Position numbers and translations under genes: made by a program. Below the pieces are notes generated by a model, which worked only from the letters and a program-made list of their open reading frames with translations, was not told the origin of the DNA and searched no databases. 14,368 nucleotides of DNA, taken from assembly GCA_937934775.1 (NCBI GenBank), contig CALGYL010000406.1:1-14368 (forward strand), in the 5' to 3' direction. Positions 7,466 to 14,320 of the stretch are shown here, in pieces. The DNA is from an uncultured Clostridia bacterium. Its GTDB lineage: Bacteria; Bacillota; Clostridia; Christensenellales; Aristaeellaceae. Each line of letters starts with the position of its first letter. Position 1 is the first letter of the stretch.

Positions 7466-8092
7466 TTAGCGGGAGTACAACTCGACGATCATATGCTCCT
7501 GGATCGTCGTATCGACGTCTTCACGCTGCGGGAGAGCAAGGATATTGGCCTTCAGGTTGGGCGCGTCCAGCACGATCCACTTGGGGATCACGCGGCCGGT
7601 GCCCTCGCGCATGGCCTTGAAGCGCTCCGCCTCCGCGCTCTTTTCGCGCACGGAGATCACGTCGTTGACGGCGACCTGGTAGGAGGGAATGTTGACTTTC
7701 TTGCCATTGACCAAAATGTGGCCATGACGGACAAGCTGACGGGACTGGGGACGGCTGCTGCCAAAGCCCAGACGGTACACGACATTGTCCAGCCGACGCT
7801 CCAGGGTAATCAGCAGGTTTTCGCCGGTGATGCCGCGCTTGGATTCAGCCTTTTCAAAGTAGCGATGGAACTGTGCTTCCAGCACGCCGTAGACGCGGCG
7901 GGCCTTCTGCTTCTCACGCAACTGCATGCCGTACTCGGACTGCTTCTTCTGACGGGCCTGGCCGTGCTCGCCTGGCGGGGTGGGACGCAGGCCCACCGAG
8001 CACTTGGGGCTGTAGCAGCGGTCGCCCTTCAGGAAGAGCTTGGTGCCCTCACGGCGGCACAGGCGGCAAACGGAACCATTATATCTAGCCAT
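7466..8092 (-). CDS. rpsD: 30S ribosomal protein S4, zinc-binding form
   Basis: 208 residues. The N-terminus has the zinc knuckle of the C+ type of S4: C9-x2-C12, C26-x4-C31. The S4 RNA-binding domain follows (about 97-160), with RRLDNVVYRLGF, SRPQSRQLVRHGHILVNGKKVNIPSY and V-x-V-REKS. The end VDTTIQEHMIVELYSR is typical. S4 nucleates assembly of the 30S body by binding 16S rRNA and is a known translational autoregulator. In Bacillus rpsD is a separate transcription unit, while here it is in the alpha operon, 15 bases after rpsK. Confidence 0.99.
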   Translation of the reverse strand: MARYNGSVCRLCRREGTKLFLKGDRCYSPKCSVGLRPTPPGEHGQARQKKQSEYGMQLREKQKARRVYGVLEAQFHRYFEKAESKRGITGENLLITLERRLDNVVYRLGFGSSRPQSRQLVRHGHILVNGKKVNIPSYQVAVNDVISVREKSAEAERFKAMREGTGRVIPKWIVLDAPNLKANILALPQREDVDTTIQEHMIVELYSR

Positions 8093-8107
8093 GAATCAAA
8101 ACCTCCA

Positions 8108-8506
8108 TTACACTCTTCTGCGCTTGGGCGGACGGCATCCGTTGTGCGGGATCGGCGTCACGTCCTTGATCATGTTGACCTCCAGACCCGCCGCCTGCAG
8201 CGAGCGGATGGCGGCTTCGCGCCCGGAGCCGGGGCCTTTGACGTACACCTCAACCGACTTGAGGCCATATTCCATCGCGGCCTTCGCGGCGGTCTCGGCG
8301 GCCGTCTGCGCGGCGAACGGCGTGGACTTCTTGCTGCCGCGGAAACCAAGTCCACCGGCAGAGGCCCACGACAGCGCGTTTCCGGCGGTGTCGGTGATCG
8401 TGACGATCGTGTTGTTGAACGAAGAGCGGATGTGGGCCGCGCCACGCTCCACGAGCTTTTTCTCGCGGCGCTTGCGCGTCACCTTTTTCAGCTTCGGCTT
8501 GGCCAT
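8108..8506 (-). CDS. rpsK: 30S ribosomal protein S11
   Basis: 132 residues from the ATG at 8506. An in-frame TTG at 8524 would add MRRKLS, but the Shine-Dalgarno GAGGAGG overlaps that TTG and lies about 9 bases before the ATG, and Firmicutes S11 proteins start at this point (MAKPKLKK). Signatures: HIRSSFNNTIVTITDTAGNA, GGLGFRGSKKSTPFAAQ, VKGPGSGREAAIRSLQAAGL and the invariant end DVTPIPHNGCRPPKRRRV. S11 forms part of the 30S platform near the mRNA exit. It is separated from rpsM by an unusually long gap with hairpins (8507-8650). Confidence 0.99.
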   Translation of the reverse strand: MAKPKLKKVTRKRREKKLVERGAAHIRSSFNNTIVTITDTAGNALSWASAGGLGFRGSKKSTPFAAQTAAETAAKAAMEYGLKSVEVYVKGPGSGREAAIRSLQAAGLEVNMIKDVTPIPHNGCRPPKRRRV

Positions 8507-8650
8507 GGATAGCTTCCTCCTCAAAAATTGGTCTGTACGCGCAGGGCAATTCCCTGCGCAGCTTCTGACGCCACACTCACCCTCCGGCCGACATCGTCCC
8601 CATCGGGGATGGACGCCGCCATCCAGCAGAGCGCCGGCGAAGCGGGCGAA
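8507..8650 (-). other. Structured 144-base intercistronic region between rpsM and rpsK
   Basis: Most junctions in this operon are under 60 bases; this one is 144. Reading on the minus strand, a GC-rich segment can form either CCATC-CCC-GATGG or the outer stem CGTCC/GGACG (both within 8595-8615), which are mutually exclusive. Further on is a clean 8-bp hairpin GCGCAGGG/CCCTGCGC (8539-8546 with 8552-8559). The segment then has a short T-run and the rpsK Shine-Dalgarno. No promoter-like pair or credible coding region is apparent. It may control rpsK-rpsD translation or mark an RNA processing site (inference). Confidence 0.5.
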
Positions 8651-9028
8651 TTACTTCGCAGCCTTCTTCTTTCCGGCAACCTGGCGCTTGGGACCCTTGC
8701 GGGTACGGGCATTCTGCTTGGTGTTCTGTCCGCGCACGGGCAGACCCCTGCGATGCCGGAGACCACGGTAGCAGCCGATTTCCATCAACCGCTTGATGTT
8801 CATCGAAACTTCGCGGCGCAGGTCGCCCTCCACCTTGACGTTGTGATCGATGTAGTCGCGCAGTTTGCCGACATCGTTCTCGGTCAGGTCTTTGACGCGG
8901 GTGTCAGGGTTGACGCCCGTCGCCTTGATGATTTCGTCGGCCACGTTGCGGCCAATGCCGTAGATGTAGGTCAGCGCGATTTCCACGCGCTTCTCCTTGG
9001 GAAGGTCGACGCCCGAAATGCGTGCCAT
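8651..9028 (-). CDS. rpsM: 30S ribosomal protein S13
   Basis: 125 residues, normal length. Opens MARISGVDLPKEKRVEIALT and contains YIYGIGRNVADEI (22-34), the helix-two-turn-helix region contacting 16S rRNA. REVSMNIKRLMEIGCYRGLR and HRRGLPVRGQNTKQNARTRK are followed by a lysine-rich tail that reaches toward the P-site tRNA. S13 is in the 30S head and bridges to the 50S. The usual alpha-operon order rpmJ-rpsM-rpsK is kept, with a 59-base gap after rpmJ. Confidence 0.99.
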   Translation of the reverse strand: MARISGVDLPKEKRVEIALTYIYGIGRNVADEIIKATGVNPDTRVKDLTENDVGKLRDYIDHNVKVEGDLRREVSMNIKRLMEIGCYRGLRHRRGLPVRGQNTKQNARTRKGPKRQVAGKKKAAK

Positions 9029-9087
9029 CTAGTAAAGCACCTCCAAATTATCGCTGCGCCCGTAAAGGGCTGGTTTCGAAGCGGGCG

Positions 9088-9201
9088 TCAGCCCTGCTTC
9101 TGCTTGTGCTTGGGATTTTCGCAGATCACCATCACGCGGCCCTTGCGGCGGATGATCTTGCACTTCTCGCAGATGGGCTTGACAGAGGGTCTGACTTTCA
9201 T
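9088..9201 (-). CDS. rpmJ: 50S ribosomal protein L36, zinc-binding form
   Basis: 37 residues, MKVRPSVKPICEKCKIIRRK followed by GRVMVICENPKHKQKQG; this is the full length of the family. C11-x2-C14, C27 and H32 form the zinc ribbon of the C+ type. AGGAGG lies 8 bases before the ATG. L36 is the smallest 50S protein and helps organise 23S rRNA domains. It is in its standard place between infA and rpsM. Confidence 0.98.
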   Translation of the reverse strand: MKVRPSVKPICEKCKIIRRKGRVMVICENPKHKQKQG

Positions 9202-9225
9202 TGCGCTTGCCTCCTTGAGTTGTTG

Positions 9226-9447
9226 TTAGCCTTTGCTGCGCCATGTAATTCTGCCGCGCGTCAAATCGTAAGGCGAGAGTTCAATCGTCACCTTATCACC
9301 CGGATAGATGCGGATGTAATGCATGCGCATCTTGCCAGAAACGTGCGCCAGCACCTTGTGGCCGTTGGGCAGCTGCACTTCAAACATGGCGTTGGGAAAG
9401 GTCTCGGTGACAACGCCTTCCACTTCAATCACATCAGACTTGGACAA
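9226..9447 (-). CDS. infA: Translation initiation factor IF-1
   Basis: 73 residues, one OB-fold (S1-like) domain. MSKSDVIEVEGVVTETFPNA, then MFEVQLPNGHKVLAHVSGKM, RMHYIRIYPGDKVTIELSPY and DLTRGRITWR at the end are nearly identical to other Firmicutes. IF-1 binds the 30S A site and works with IF-2 and IF-3. It follows the KOW gene by only 4 bases, so the two are probably translated together, and precedes rpmJ by 24. Confidence 0.99.
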   Translation of the reverse strand: MSKSDVIEVEGVVTETFPNAMFEVQLPNGHKVLAHVSGKMRMHYIRIYPGDKVTIELSPYDLTRGRITWRSKG

Positions 9448-9451
9448 TACC

Positions 9452-9721
9452 TCACCCCTCCTTGTCGGTGGCGTTCTGGATCAGCTTGCGGACGTCCGCA
9501 TTTCGCAGCTTGCCAATCGCCGGGCTTTCGCAAGTATAGGCCGTAGCTTCCAGGTGCTTCAGCTTCTTCTTCTTTGGCCTTTCAACCTTCCGAAGATCGC
9601 CGTCGGCCACCAGCAGGTGTTCATCGTCGAAAACGCCAACCACGAGGAACAACCGCCCGGAATCTCTGCCCGCTTTGGACCGGACGACGCGGCCCGCTGC
9701 CGTAAGCGGCTCGCGCGTCAT
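9452..9721 (-). CDS. Small KOW-domain RNA-binding protein (L14e/L6e/L27e-like)
   Basis: 89 residues. An N-terminal KOW segment (about 10-37, AGRVVRSKAGRDSGRLFLVV) is followed by DDEHLLVADGDLRKVERPKKKKLKHLEAT, with a basic patch PKKKKLKHL (49-57). The C-terminal part is helical. Small proteins like this, between map and infA, are typical of Clostridia and related Firmicutes and resemble eukaryotic/archaeal L14e, L6e and L27e; their ribosomal role has not been established to my knowledge. The start is the ATG at 9721, which overlaps the map stop as ATGA; a longer frame upstream is only a read-through in the wrong frame of map. A G-rich ribosome binding site lies in the last codons of map. The position implies a translation-linked function (inference). 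Confidence 0.93.
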   Translation of the reverse strand: MTREPLTAAGRVVRSKAGRDSGRLFLVVGVFDDEHLLVADGDLRKVERPKKKKLKHLEATAYTCESPAIGKLRNADVRKLIQNATDKEG

Positions 9722-10479
9722 GCTGTACGCCCCCCAGGCAGCGACAGGATCTCCGGTGCGCCGCCGGTGATGGCGATGGTGTGCTCGTAGTGCGAACACG
9801 GTTTGTGATCCTGAGTCATAACGGTCCAGCCGTCGTTTCCCTGAACCACCCGCCATGTGCCCAGCGCGATCATCGGTTCGATGGCCAGCGTCATGCCCGC
9901 CTTCAACCGGACGCCGTGCCCCGGTTCGCCATAGTTGGGAACCGAAGGATCCTCGTGCATGGCGCGGCCGATGCCGTGCCCGCATAGATCCCGCACCACG
10001 CCGTAGCCGTGGGCCTGCGCATGCTGCTGGATGGCGAACCCGATGTCGCCCAGTCTGTTGCCTTCCCGCGCTTTCTCAATGCCAATCCAGAAGCACTCCT
10101 CGGTCACGCGGATCAGATCCCGTACTTCCTTGGGTATTTCGCCGATGGCCATTGTGAATGCGCTGTCGGACTGCCAGTCATCCAGGATCACACCGCAGTC
10201 CACCGAGAGGATCTGCCCCTCGCGAAGTGGTACGTTGTTCGGAAAACCGTGCACCACTTGGTCGTCCGGTGATGCGCAGATGGTGGCAGGAAACCCTTCG
10301 TAGCCCTTGAAAGAGGGATTGGCACCCGCGTCCCGGATCATGCGCTCGGCCAGAGCGTCCAGGTCCAGTGTTGTGACGCCGGGCGCGATATGCGCCTTGA
10401 GCGTTTCCAGCACCTTGTGCAAAAGAGCGCCCGCCTCGCGCATCTTGGCGATCTGGGCCTCAGTCTTGAGAGTGATCAT
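9718..10479 (-). CDS. map: Methionine aminopeptidase, type I
   Basis: 253 residues. All five metal ligands are visible: D94 (LSVDCG), D105 (QSDSAFT), H168 (CGHGIG), E201 (AIEPM) and E232 (YEHT). The substrate histidine H77 (VVHGFPN) is also present. It removes the initiator methionine from new proteins with small second residues, acting at the ribosome as a dinuclear metallopeptidase. The N-terminal zinc-finger extension found in some type I enzymes is absent. The ATG overlaps the adk stop (ATGA), and the map stop overlaps the KOW gene start in the same way, so three genes are translationally chained. Confidence 0.98.
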   Translation of the reverse strand: MITLKTEAQIAKMREAGALLHKVLETLKAHIAPGVTTLDLDALAERMIRDAGANPSFKGYEGFPATICASPDDQVVHGFPNNVPLREGQILSVDCGVILDDWQSDSAFTMAIGEIPKEVRDLIRVTEECFWIGIEKAREGNRLGDIGFAIQQHAQAHGYGVVRDLCGHGIGRAMHEDPSVPNYGEPGHGVRLKAGMTLAIEPMIALGTWRVVQGNDGWTVMTQDHKPCSHYEHTIAITGGAPEILSLPGGRTA

Positions 10480-11105
10480 CGCGTCCGCTCCAGTAGTTCA
10501 AAGATCTTATCACGCACCCTGTCGGCCGCACATTCTCCGCAGACATCCCCATGGCGTCCGCGTTCCCTGTAGTACTCGATCAGCGGTTCCGTCTGCGCGT
10601 GATAGACTGTAAGTCGGCGCGAAATGGTTTCGGGTTGGTCGTCGGGTCGCTGCACAAGATTCGCGCCGCACACCGGACAGACCAGCGGATCCGAGAGATT
10701 GGAAATGTGGAAGATGCCCTCGCAGGACAGGCAGACGCGCCGACCGGTCAGCCGCTCCAGAATCTTCTCATCCCGAACCTTGATTTCTACCGCCAGGTCG
10801 GGCGCTGCGAACGTGTCCAGCGCCTCGGCCTGCGGAATTGAGCGAGGAAATCCGTCCAGCAGAAAACCGTTCCTGCAATCATCCATCAGAAGCCGTTCTT
10901 CGACCATCGCGATGGTGACCTCGTCGGGCACCAGTTTTCCGGCGTCGATGTAGGCCTTCGCCTGAAGGCCGGTCGGCGTGCAATTGGCAATCGCAGAGCG
11001 AAACATGTCGCCGGTGGAAATGTGGGCAATGCCCAGTTTCTTCGCGACGTAAGCCGCCTGCGTACCCTTGCCCGCGCCGGGCGGGCCCAGAAATACAAGC
11101 TTCAT
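10476..11105 (-). CDS. adk: Adenylate kinase, zinc-LID form
   Basis: 209 residues. P-loop GPPGAGKGT (7-15); NMP-binding domain with STGDMFR (30-36) and the LLDGFPR motif (82-88). The LID domain carries a zinc site C125-x2-C128, C143-x2-C146, as in Gram-positive enzymes. RRLTVYHAQTEPLIEYY (163-179) is the CORE helix. It interconverts ATP+AMP and 2 ADP. The C-terminus reads GDVCGECAADRVRDKIFELL and has two extra cysteines (C189, C192), where most homologues have a short strand such as V-x-x-IDG. The gene lies 13 bases after secY and overlaps map, the standard Firmicutes secY-adk-map order. Confidence 0.98.
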   Translation of the reverse strand: MKLVFLGPPGAGKGTQAAYVAKKLGIAHISTGDMFRSAIANCTPTGLQAKAYIDAGKLVPDEVTIAMVEERLLMDDCRNGFLLDGFPRSIPQAEALDTFAAPDLAVEIKVRDEKILERLTGRRVCLSCEGIFHISNLSDPLVCPVCGANLVQRPDDQPETISRRLTVYHAQTEPLIEYYRERGRHGDVCGECAADRVRDKIFELLERTR

Positions 11106-11118
11106 GAGCAGGACCCCC

Positions 11119-12390
11119 CTATTTCAGGAATCCCTTGTAGTGGCGCATCAGCATCTGGCTCTCCAACTGCCTGGTCGTCTCCATCGCGACAGAAACCGCG
11201 ATCAACAGGGAGGACGCGCCAAACGGGAGACTCGCGTTGAAGCTCTTGGACATCAGGGTCGGCACCGTGGCCAGAACCGCCAAGAACAGCGCCGCGAACA
11301 GCGTGATGCGGTTCGACGTGCGCAGGAGGAAGTCGGCCGTGGGTTTACCCTGGCGAATGCCGGGAATCATGCCGCCGTTCTGCTGAATGTTCTTCGAGAT
11401 CTCATTGGGGTTAAAAGAGATCGTCGTGTAGAAGAACGTAAAGCCAAAGATCAGCAGCGCGAAGATCAGCTGATACCAGACGCTGGAGTAGCTGACGTTC
11501 GCCTTCCACCACTCATAGGCGCCGCTGTTGGGGATGAAGGCCAGGATGGTGGAGGGGAACTGCATAATCGCGGAACCGAAGATCAGCGACATAACACCGG
11601 TGGAGTTCACCTTCAGCGGGATGTGGGTGGACTGGCCACCGTACATCTTGCGGCCCACCACGCGCTTGGCGTACTGAACCGGAATGCGGCGCTCGCCCAG
11701 ATCCACAAACACAACCGCGGCAATCAGGATCAGCGTCAGAATCACGATGCCCGCCAAGGACCCGGCGCTGTACAAGCCACCGGACACGGCTGTCGAGTTG
11801 AACAGACCAACGAAGTTCTGCGCAAAGGTACCGCCGACGCGGGCGATGATGCCGGAGAAAATCAGAAGCGATACGCCGTTGCCGACGCCGTTCTCGGTGA
11901 TGCGCTCACCGATCCACATGGCCAACGCGGTACCGGCCGCGAGGCAGACGCCGATGGTCATGTAGCCGAGAAAAGTCTTCTGATTCGAAGCGGCAAGGCC
12001 AACGCTCAGCGCGATCGCCTGCAGGAAGCCCAGGCCAATGGTGACGTAACGGGTGTACTGCGCAATCTTCTTGCGGCCTTCGTCGCCTTCCTTTTGCATC
12101 TCCTCAAGCTTGGGGATGGCAACGGTCAAGAGCTGCATGATGATCGAGGAATTGATGTAGGGCGTGATGCCCATCGCCATGATGGTGAAGTCCTGAATGT
12201 TCGACCCCGTCATCATGTTCATGAAGTTGAGCAGGTCATACTGCGTCATGGCCTGTCGAATGTTGGCCAGGTTCACGAACGGCGTCGGCACGTAGCTGAG
12301 CAGCCGGTACAAAAGCAGCATCCCCAGAGTGTAGAGGATCTTCTTCCGGAGGTCCTGAATCCGCCACGCGTTGCGCAGGGTCTCCCACAC
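11119..12390 (-). CDS. secY: Protein translocase channel subunit SecY
   Basis: 423 residues with ten predicted membrane segments. The N-terminus MWETLRNAWRIQDLRKKILY leads into TM1 and the plug region. GITPYINSSIIMQLL (74-88) is the signature in TM2. GERITENGVGNGVSLLIFSG (161-180) precedes TM5. Cytoplasmic loop C4 has GERRIPVQYAKRVVGRKMYG and loop C5 has the conserved GIRQGKPTADFL, where SecA and the ribosome dock. The start is GTG at 12390, only one base after the rplO stop; a GAGGTGAT Shine-Dalgarno lies inside the end of rplO. SecY forms the SecYEG channel for export and membrane insertion. The spc-operon location after rplO is standard. Confidence 0.98.
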   Translation of the reverse strand: MWETLRNAWRIQDLRKKILYTLGMLLLYRLLSYVPTPFVNLANIRQAMTQYDLLNFMNMMTGSNIQDFTIMAMGITPYINSSIIMQLLTVAIPKLEEMQKEGDEGRKKIAQYTRYVTIGLGFLQAIALSVGLAASNQKTFLGYMTIGVCLAAGTALAMWIGERITENGVGNGVSLLIFSGIIARVGGTFAQNFVGLFNSTAVSGGLYSAGSLAGIVILTLILIAAVVFVDLGERRIPVQYAKRVVGRKMYGGQSTHIPLKVNSTGVMSLIFGSAIMQFPSTILAFIPNSGAYEWWKANVSYSSVWYQLIFALLIFGFTFFYTTISFNPNEISKNIQQNGGMIPGIRQGKPTADFLLRTSNRITLFAALFLAVLATVPTLMSKSFNASLPFGASSLLIAVSVAMETTRQLESQMLMRHYKGFLK

Positions 12391-12391
12391 G

Positions 12392-12832
12392 TCAGATCAC
12401 CTCGGCTTTCCCGCCTGCCGCTTCAATCTTTTCTTTCGCGGTAGCAGTAAATTTGTTCGCCTGTACCGTGAGCTTGCGGGTCAGCTCGCCGCTGCCCATG
12501 ATTTTGACGCCGTCTTCGATCTTCTTGATGATGCCCATCTGGATCAGTTCCACCGGAGAAACGGTGGCGCCGTCCTCGAACACCTCAAGGCGACTTACGT
12601 TGATTGCCACGTATTCGGTGCGGAACGCATTAAAGAAACCGCGCTTGGGCAGGCGGCGCACCAGGGGCATCTGGCCGCCTTCGAACCCGGGCCGCTTGCC
12701 GCCGCCCGAACGGGCCTTGGCGCCCTTGTGTCCCTTACCGGAGGTCTTGCCCAGGCCGGAGCCAACGCCGCGGCCAAGCCGCTTGGGGGCGGTGGTTGAG
12801 CCGGGTGCGGGTTTCAGTTCGTGAAGTTTCAT
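12392..12832 (-). CDS. rplO: 50S ribosomal protein L15
   Basis: 146 residues, normal length. The glycine- and basic-rich N-terminal arm (LGRGVGSGLGKTSGKGHKGA, 19-38) threads through 23S rRNA. GFEGGQMPLVRRLPKRGFFN is the family signature, and the C-terminal globular part ends KFTATAKEKIEAAGGKAEVI. A late-assembly protein of the 50S. The spacing is 14 bases to rpmD and one base to secY. Confidence 0.98.
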   Translation of the reverse strand: MKLHELKPAPGSTTAPKRLGRGVGSGLGKTSGKGHKGAKARSGGGKRPGFEGGQMPLVRRLPKRGFFNAFRTEYVAINVSRLEVFEDGATVSPVELIQMGIIKKIEDGVKIMGSGELTRKLTVQANKFTATAKEKIEAAGGKAEVI

Positions 12833-12846
12833 CGCCGTGGACCTCC

Positions 12847-13029
12847 TTATTCTTCAATTTCCTCAACCTTCACCATGTGCTTGACGTTGAAGATCATGCC
12901 ACGGATGGCGGGGTTGTCTTCCTTCACGACCGTCTGGCCGATCCGATGAAGGCCCAGCGCTTGGATGGTGGCGATGTGGTTCTTCAGGCAGGCGATGGTG
13001 GACTTGGTCTGTGTGATCTTAAGCTTCAT
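12847..13029 (-). CDS. rpmD: 50S ribosomal protein L30
   Basis: 60 residues, full family length. MKLKITQTKSTIACLKNHIA followed by TIQALGLHRIGQTVVKEDNP and AIRGMIFNVKHMVKVEE is the standard L30 pattern. It lies between rpsE (13 bases upstream) and rplO, its usual spc-operon position. Confidence 0.98.
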   Translation of the reverse strand: MKLKITQTKSTIACLKNHIATIQALGLHRIGQTVVKEDNPAIRGMIFNVKHMVKVEEIEE

Positions 13030-13042
13030 CTTACCATCCTCC

Positions 13043-13591
13043 TCAGCCCATCAGCTCTTCGACGGTCTTGCCGCGAAGTTTCGCGACTTCTTCAAGCGTC
13101 CGAAGCTGCTTGAGACCATCGATGGTCGCCTTGACCATGTTGATCGGATTGTTGGAGCCGATCGACTTGGTGCGGATGTCCTTGATGCCGACCGCTTCGA
13201 TGACCGAACGGACCGGGCCGCCGGCGATGACGCCGGTGCCTTCCGGGGCGGGCATCAGAAGAACCTTGCCCGTTCCGAACACGCCCACGACCTCATGCGG
13301 GATGGTGGTGCCGGTGCGGCTGATGGTGGTCATCTTCTTTTTGGCGTCTTCGACGCCCTTGCGGATGGCTTCGGGAATTTCGGTGGCCTTGCCCATTCCG
13401 CAGGAAATGCGGCCATTCTCATCGCCGACGACCATCAGCGCGGTGAAGCGGAAGTTTTTGCCGCCCTTGACAACCTTCGCGACGCGGTTGACAAATACCA
13501 GCTTCTCCTTGAATTCGCTGACGGGCTCTTCGCGGCGGTTCATGCGACGGCCATCGCGGCCGCCCTCCCGGTTGTTCTCTCTGCCTTCCAT
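13043..13591 (-). CDS. rpsE: 30S ribosomal protein S5
   Basis: 182 residues. The N-terminal dsRBD-like domain reads FKEKLVFVNRVAKVVKGGKN (27-46) and FTALMVVGDENGRISCGMGK. The C-terminal domain has LLMPAPEGTGVIAGGPVRSV and SIGSNNPINMVKATIDGLKQL. The first 24 residues form an arginine-rich extension (MEGRENNREGGRDGRRMNRR) upstream of the conserved core, slightly longer than in B. subtilis. An internal ATG at residue 17 is possible, but the ATG at 13591 overlaps the rplR stop by one base (TGATG) with a Shine-Dalgarno AAGGAGG nearby, so it is preferred. S5 contributes to decoding fidelity at the mRNA entrance. Confidence 0.98.
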   Translation of the reverse strand: MEGRENNREGGRDGRRMNRREEPVSEFKEKLVFVNRVAKVVKGGKNFRFTALMVVGDENGRISCGMGKATEIPEAIRKGVEDAKKKMTTISRTGTTIPHEVVGVFGTGKVLLMPAPEGTGVIAGGPVRSVIEAVGIKDIRTKSIGSNNPINMVKATIDGLKQLRTLEEVAKLRGKTVEELMG

Positions 13592-13959
13592 CAGAACTCC
13601 AGACCTCCTTCGCGCGCGCCGGCGGCGAGCTCCGCCACGCGGCCAGTGTAGATGTAGCCGCCGCGGTCGAACACGACCTCTTTGATGCCGGCGGCGATGG
13701 CGCGCTCGGCCACGGTCTTGCCGACGGCCTTGGAAGCGCCCTTCTTGTCCAGCTCGGCGATTGACGCTGCGATCTCTTTTTCGACGGTCGACGCGGCCAC
13801 GAGGGTCTTGCCGACAGAATCGTCAATGATCTGCGCGTAGATGTGGTTCAGGCTGCGATAGACGGAAAGCCTCGGGCGGGCGGGCGTTCCGCTGATCTTC
13901 TTGCGAACGCGTTCGTGACGGATGACGCGAACTTCGTTGCGGTCACGTTTATTAAACAT
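13591..13959 (-). CDS. rplR: 50S ribosomal protein L18
   Basis: 122 residues, usual length. MFNKRDRNEVRVIRHERVRK, then GTPARPRLSVYRSLNHIYAQ, and the C-terminal VVFDRGGYIYTGRVAELAAG-AREGGLEF are clear L18 signatures. L18 binds 5S rRNA and places it in the central protuberance. It follows rplF after 18 bases and overlaps rpsE by one base. Confidence 0.98.
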   Translation of the reverse strand: MFNKRDRNEVRVIRHERVRKKISGTPARPRLSVYRSLNHIYAQIIDDSVGKTLVAASTVEKEIAASIAELDKKGASKAVGKTVAERAIAAGIKEVVFDRGGYIYTGRVAELAAGAREGGLEF

Positions 13960-13977
13960 GTGCGGTTCCCCCTCTCC

Positions 13978-14320
13978 TTACTTCTTGCCGGTCTTGCCTT
14001 CCTTGCGGCGAATTGTCTCTTTCTCGTAGCGGATGCCCTTGCCCAGGTAAGGCTCGGGTTTGCGGGTTGCGCGGATGTCCGCCGCGATGGCGCCAACCTG
14101 CTGCTTGTCGATGCCCTTGACGATGATGCGGTTGGCCGTGGGGGTCTCGAAGCTGATGGTGGCGGGCGCGTCAAAGACCACCGGATGGCTGTAGCCGACG
14201 TTGAGGGTCAGCTGAGCGCCGGCGGCGGTGGCACGGTAGCCGACGCCTTCCAGCACCAGCGCCTTTTCAAAGCCGCTGGTCACGCCGGTGACCATGTTGT
14301 TGACCAGCGCGCGGTACAGA
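13978..14320 (-). CDS. rplF: 50S ribosomal protein L6, C-terminal part (5' end cut by contig end)
   Basis: 113 codons remain, read from the last genomic base before the adapter. The sequence LYRALVNNMVTGVTSGFEKA enters mid-protein; an ATG at 14295 is internal, not the start. GYSHPVVFDAPATISFETPT and the conserved end KPEPYLGKGIRYEKETIRRK-EGKTGKK identify L6. Full L6 is about 180 residues, so roughly 65-70 N-terminal residues are missing. L6 binds 23S rRNA near the factor-binding site. It is upstream of rplR as in every spc operon. Confidence 0.96.

Noticed and set aside
8507..8524. TTG start for S11 adding MRRKLS
   Set aside because: The Shine-Dalgarno overlaps this TTG and is correctly spaced from the ATG at 8506. 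Homologues start there.
9722..9985. Upstream extension of the KOW protein to 177 residues
   Set aside because: The extra 88 residues are map read in the wrong frame. The ATG at 9721 with an ATGA overlap gives the family-length protein.
11068..12444. 458-residue plus-strand open frame opposite secY
   Set aside because: Lies wholly antisense to secY and its flanks, is rich in H, R, Q and D from reversed codon bias, and shows no family motif. It is a GC-driven shadow.
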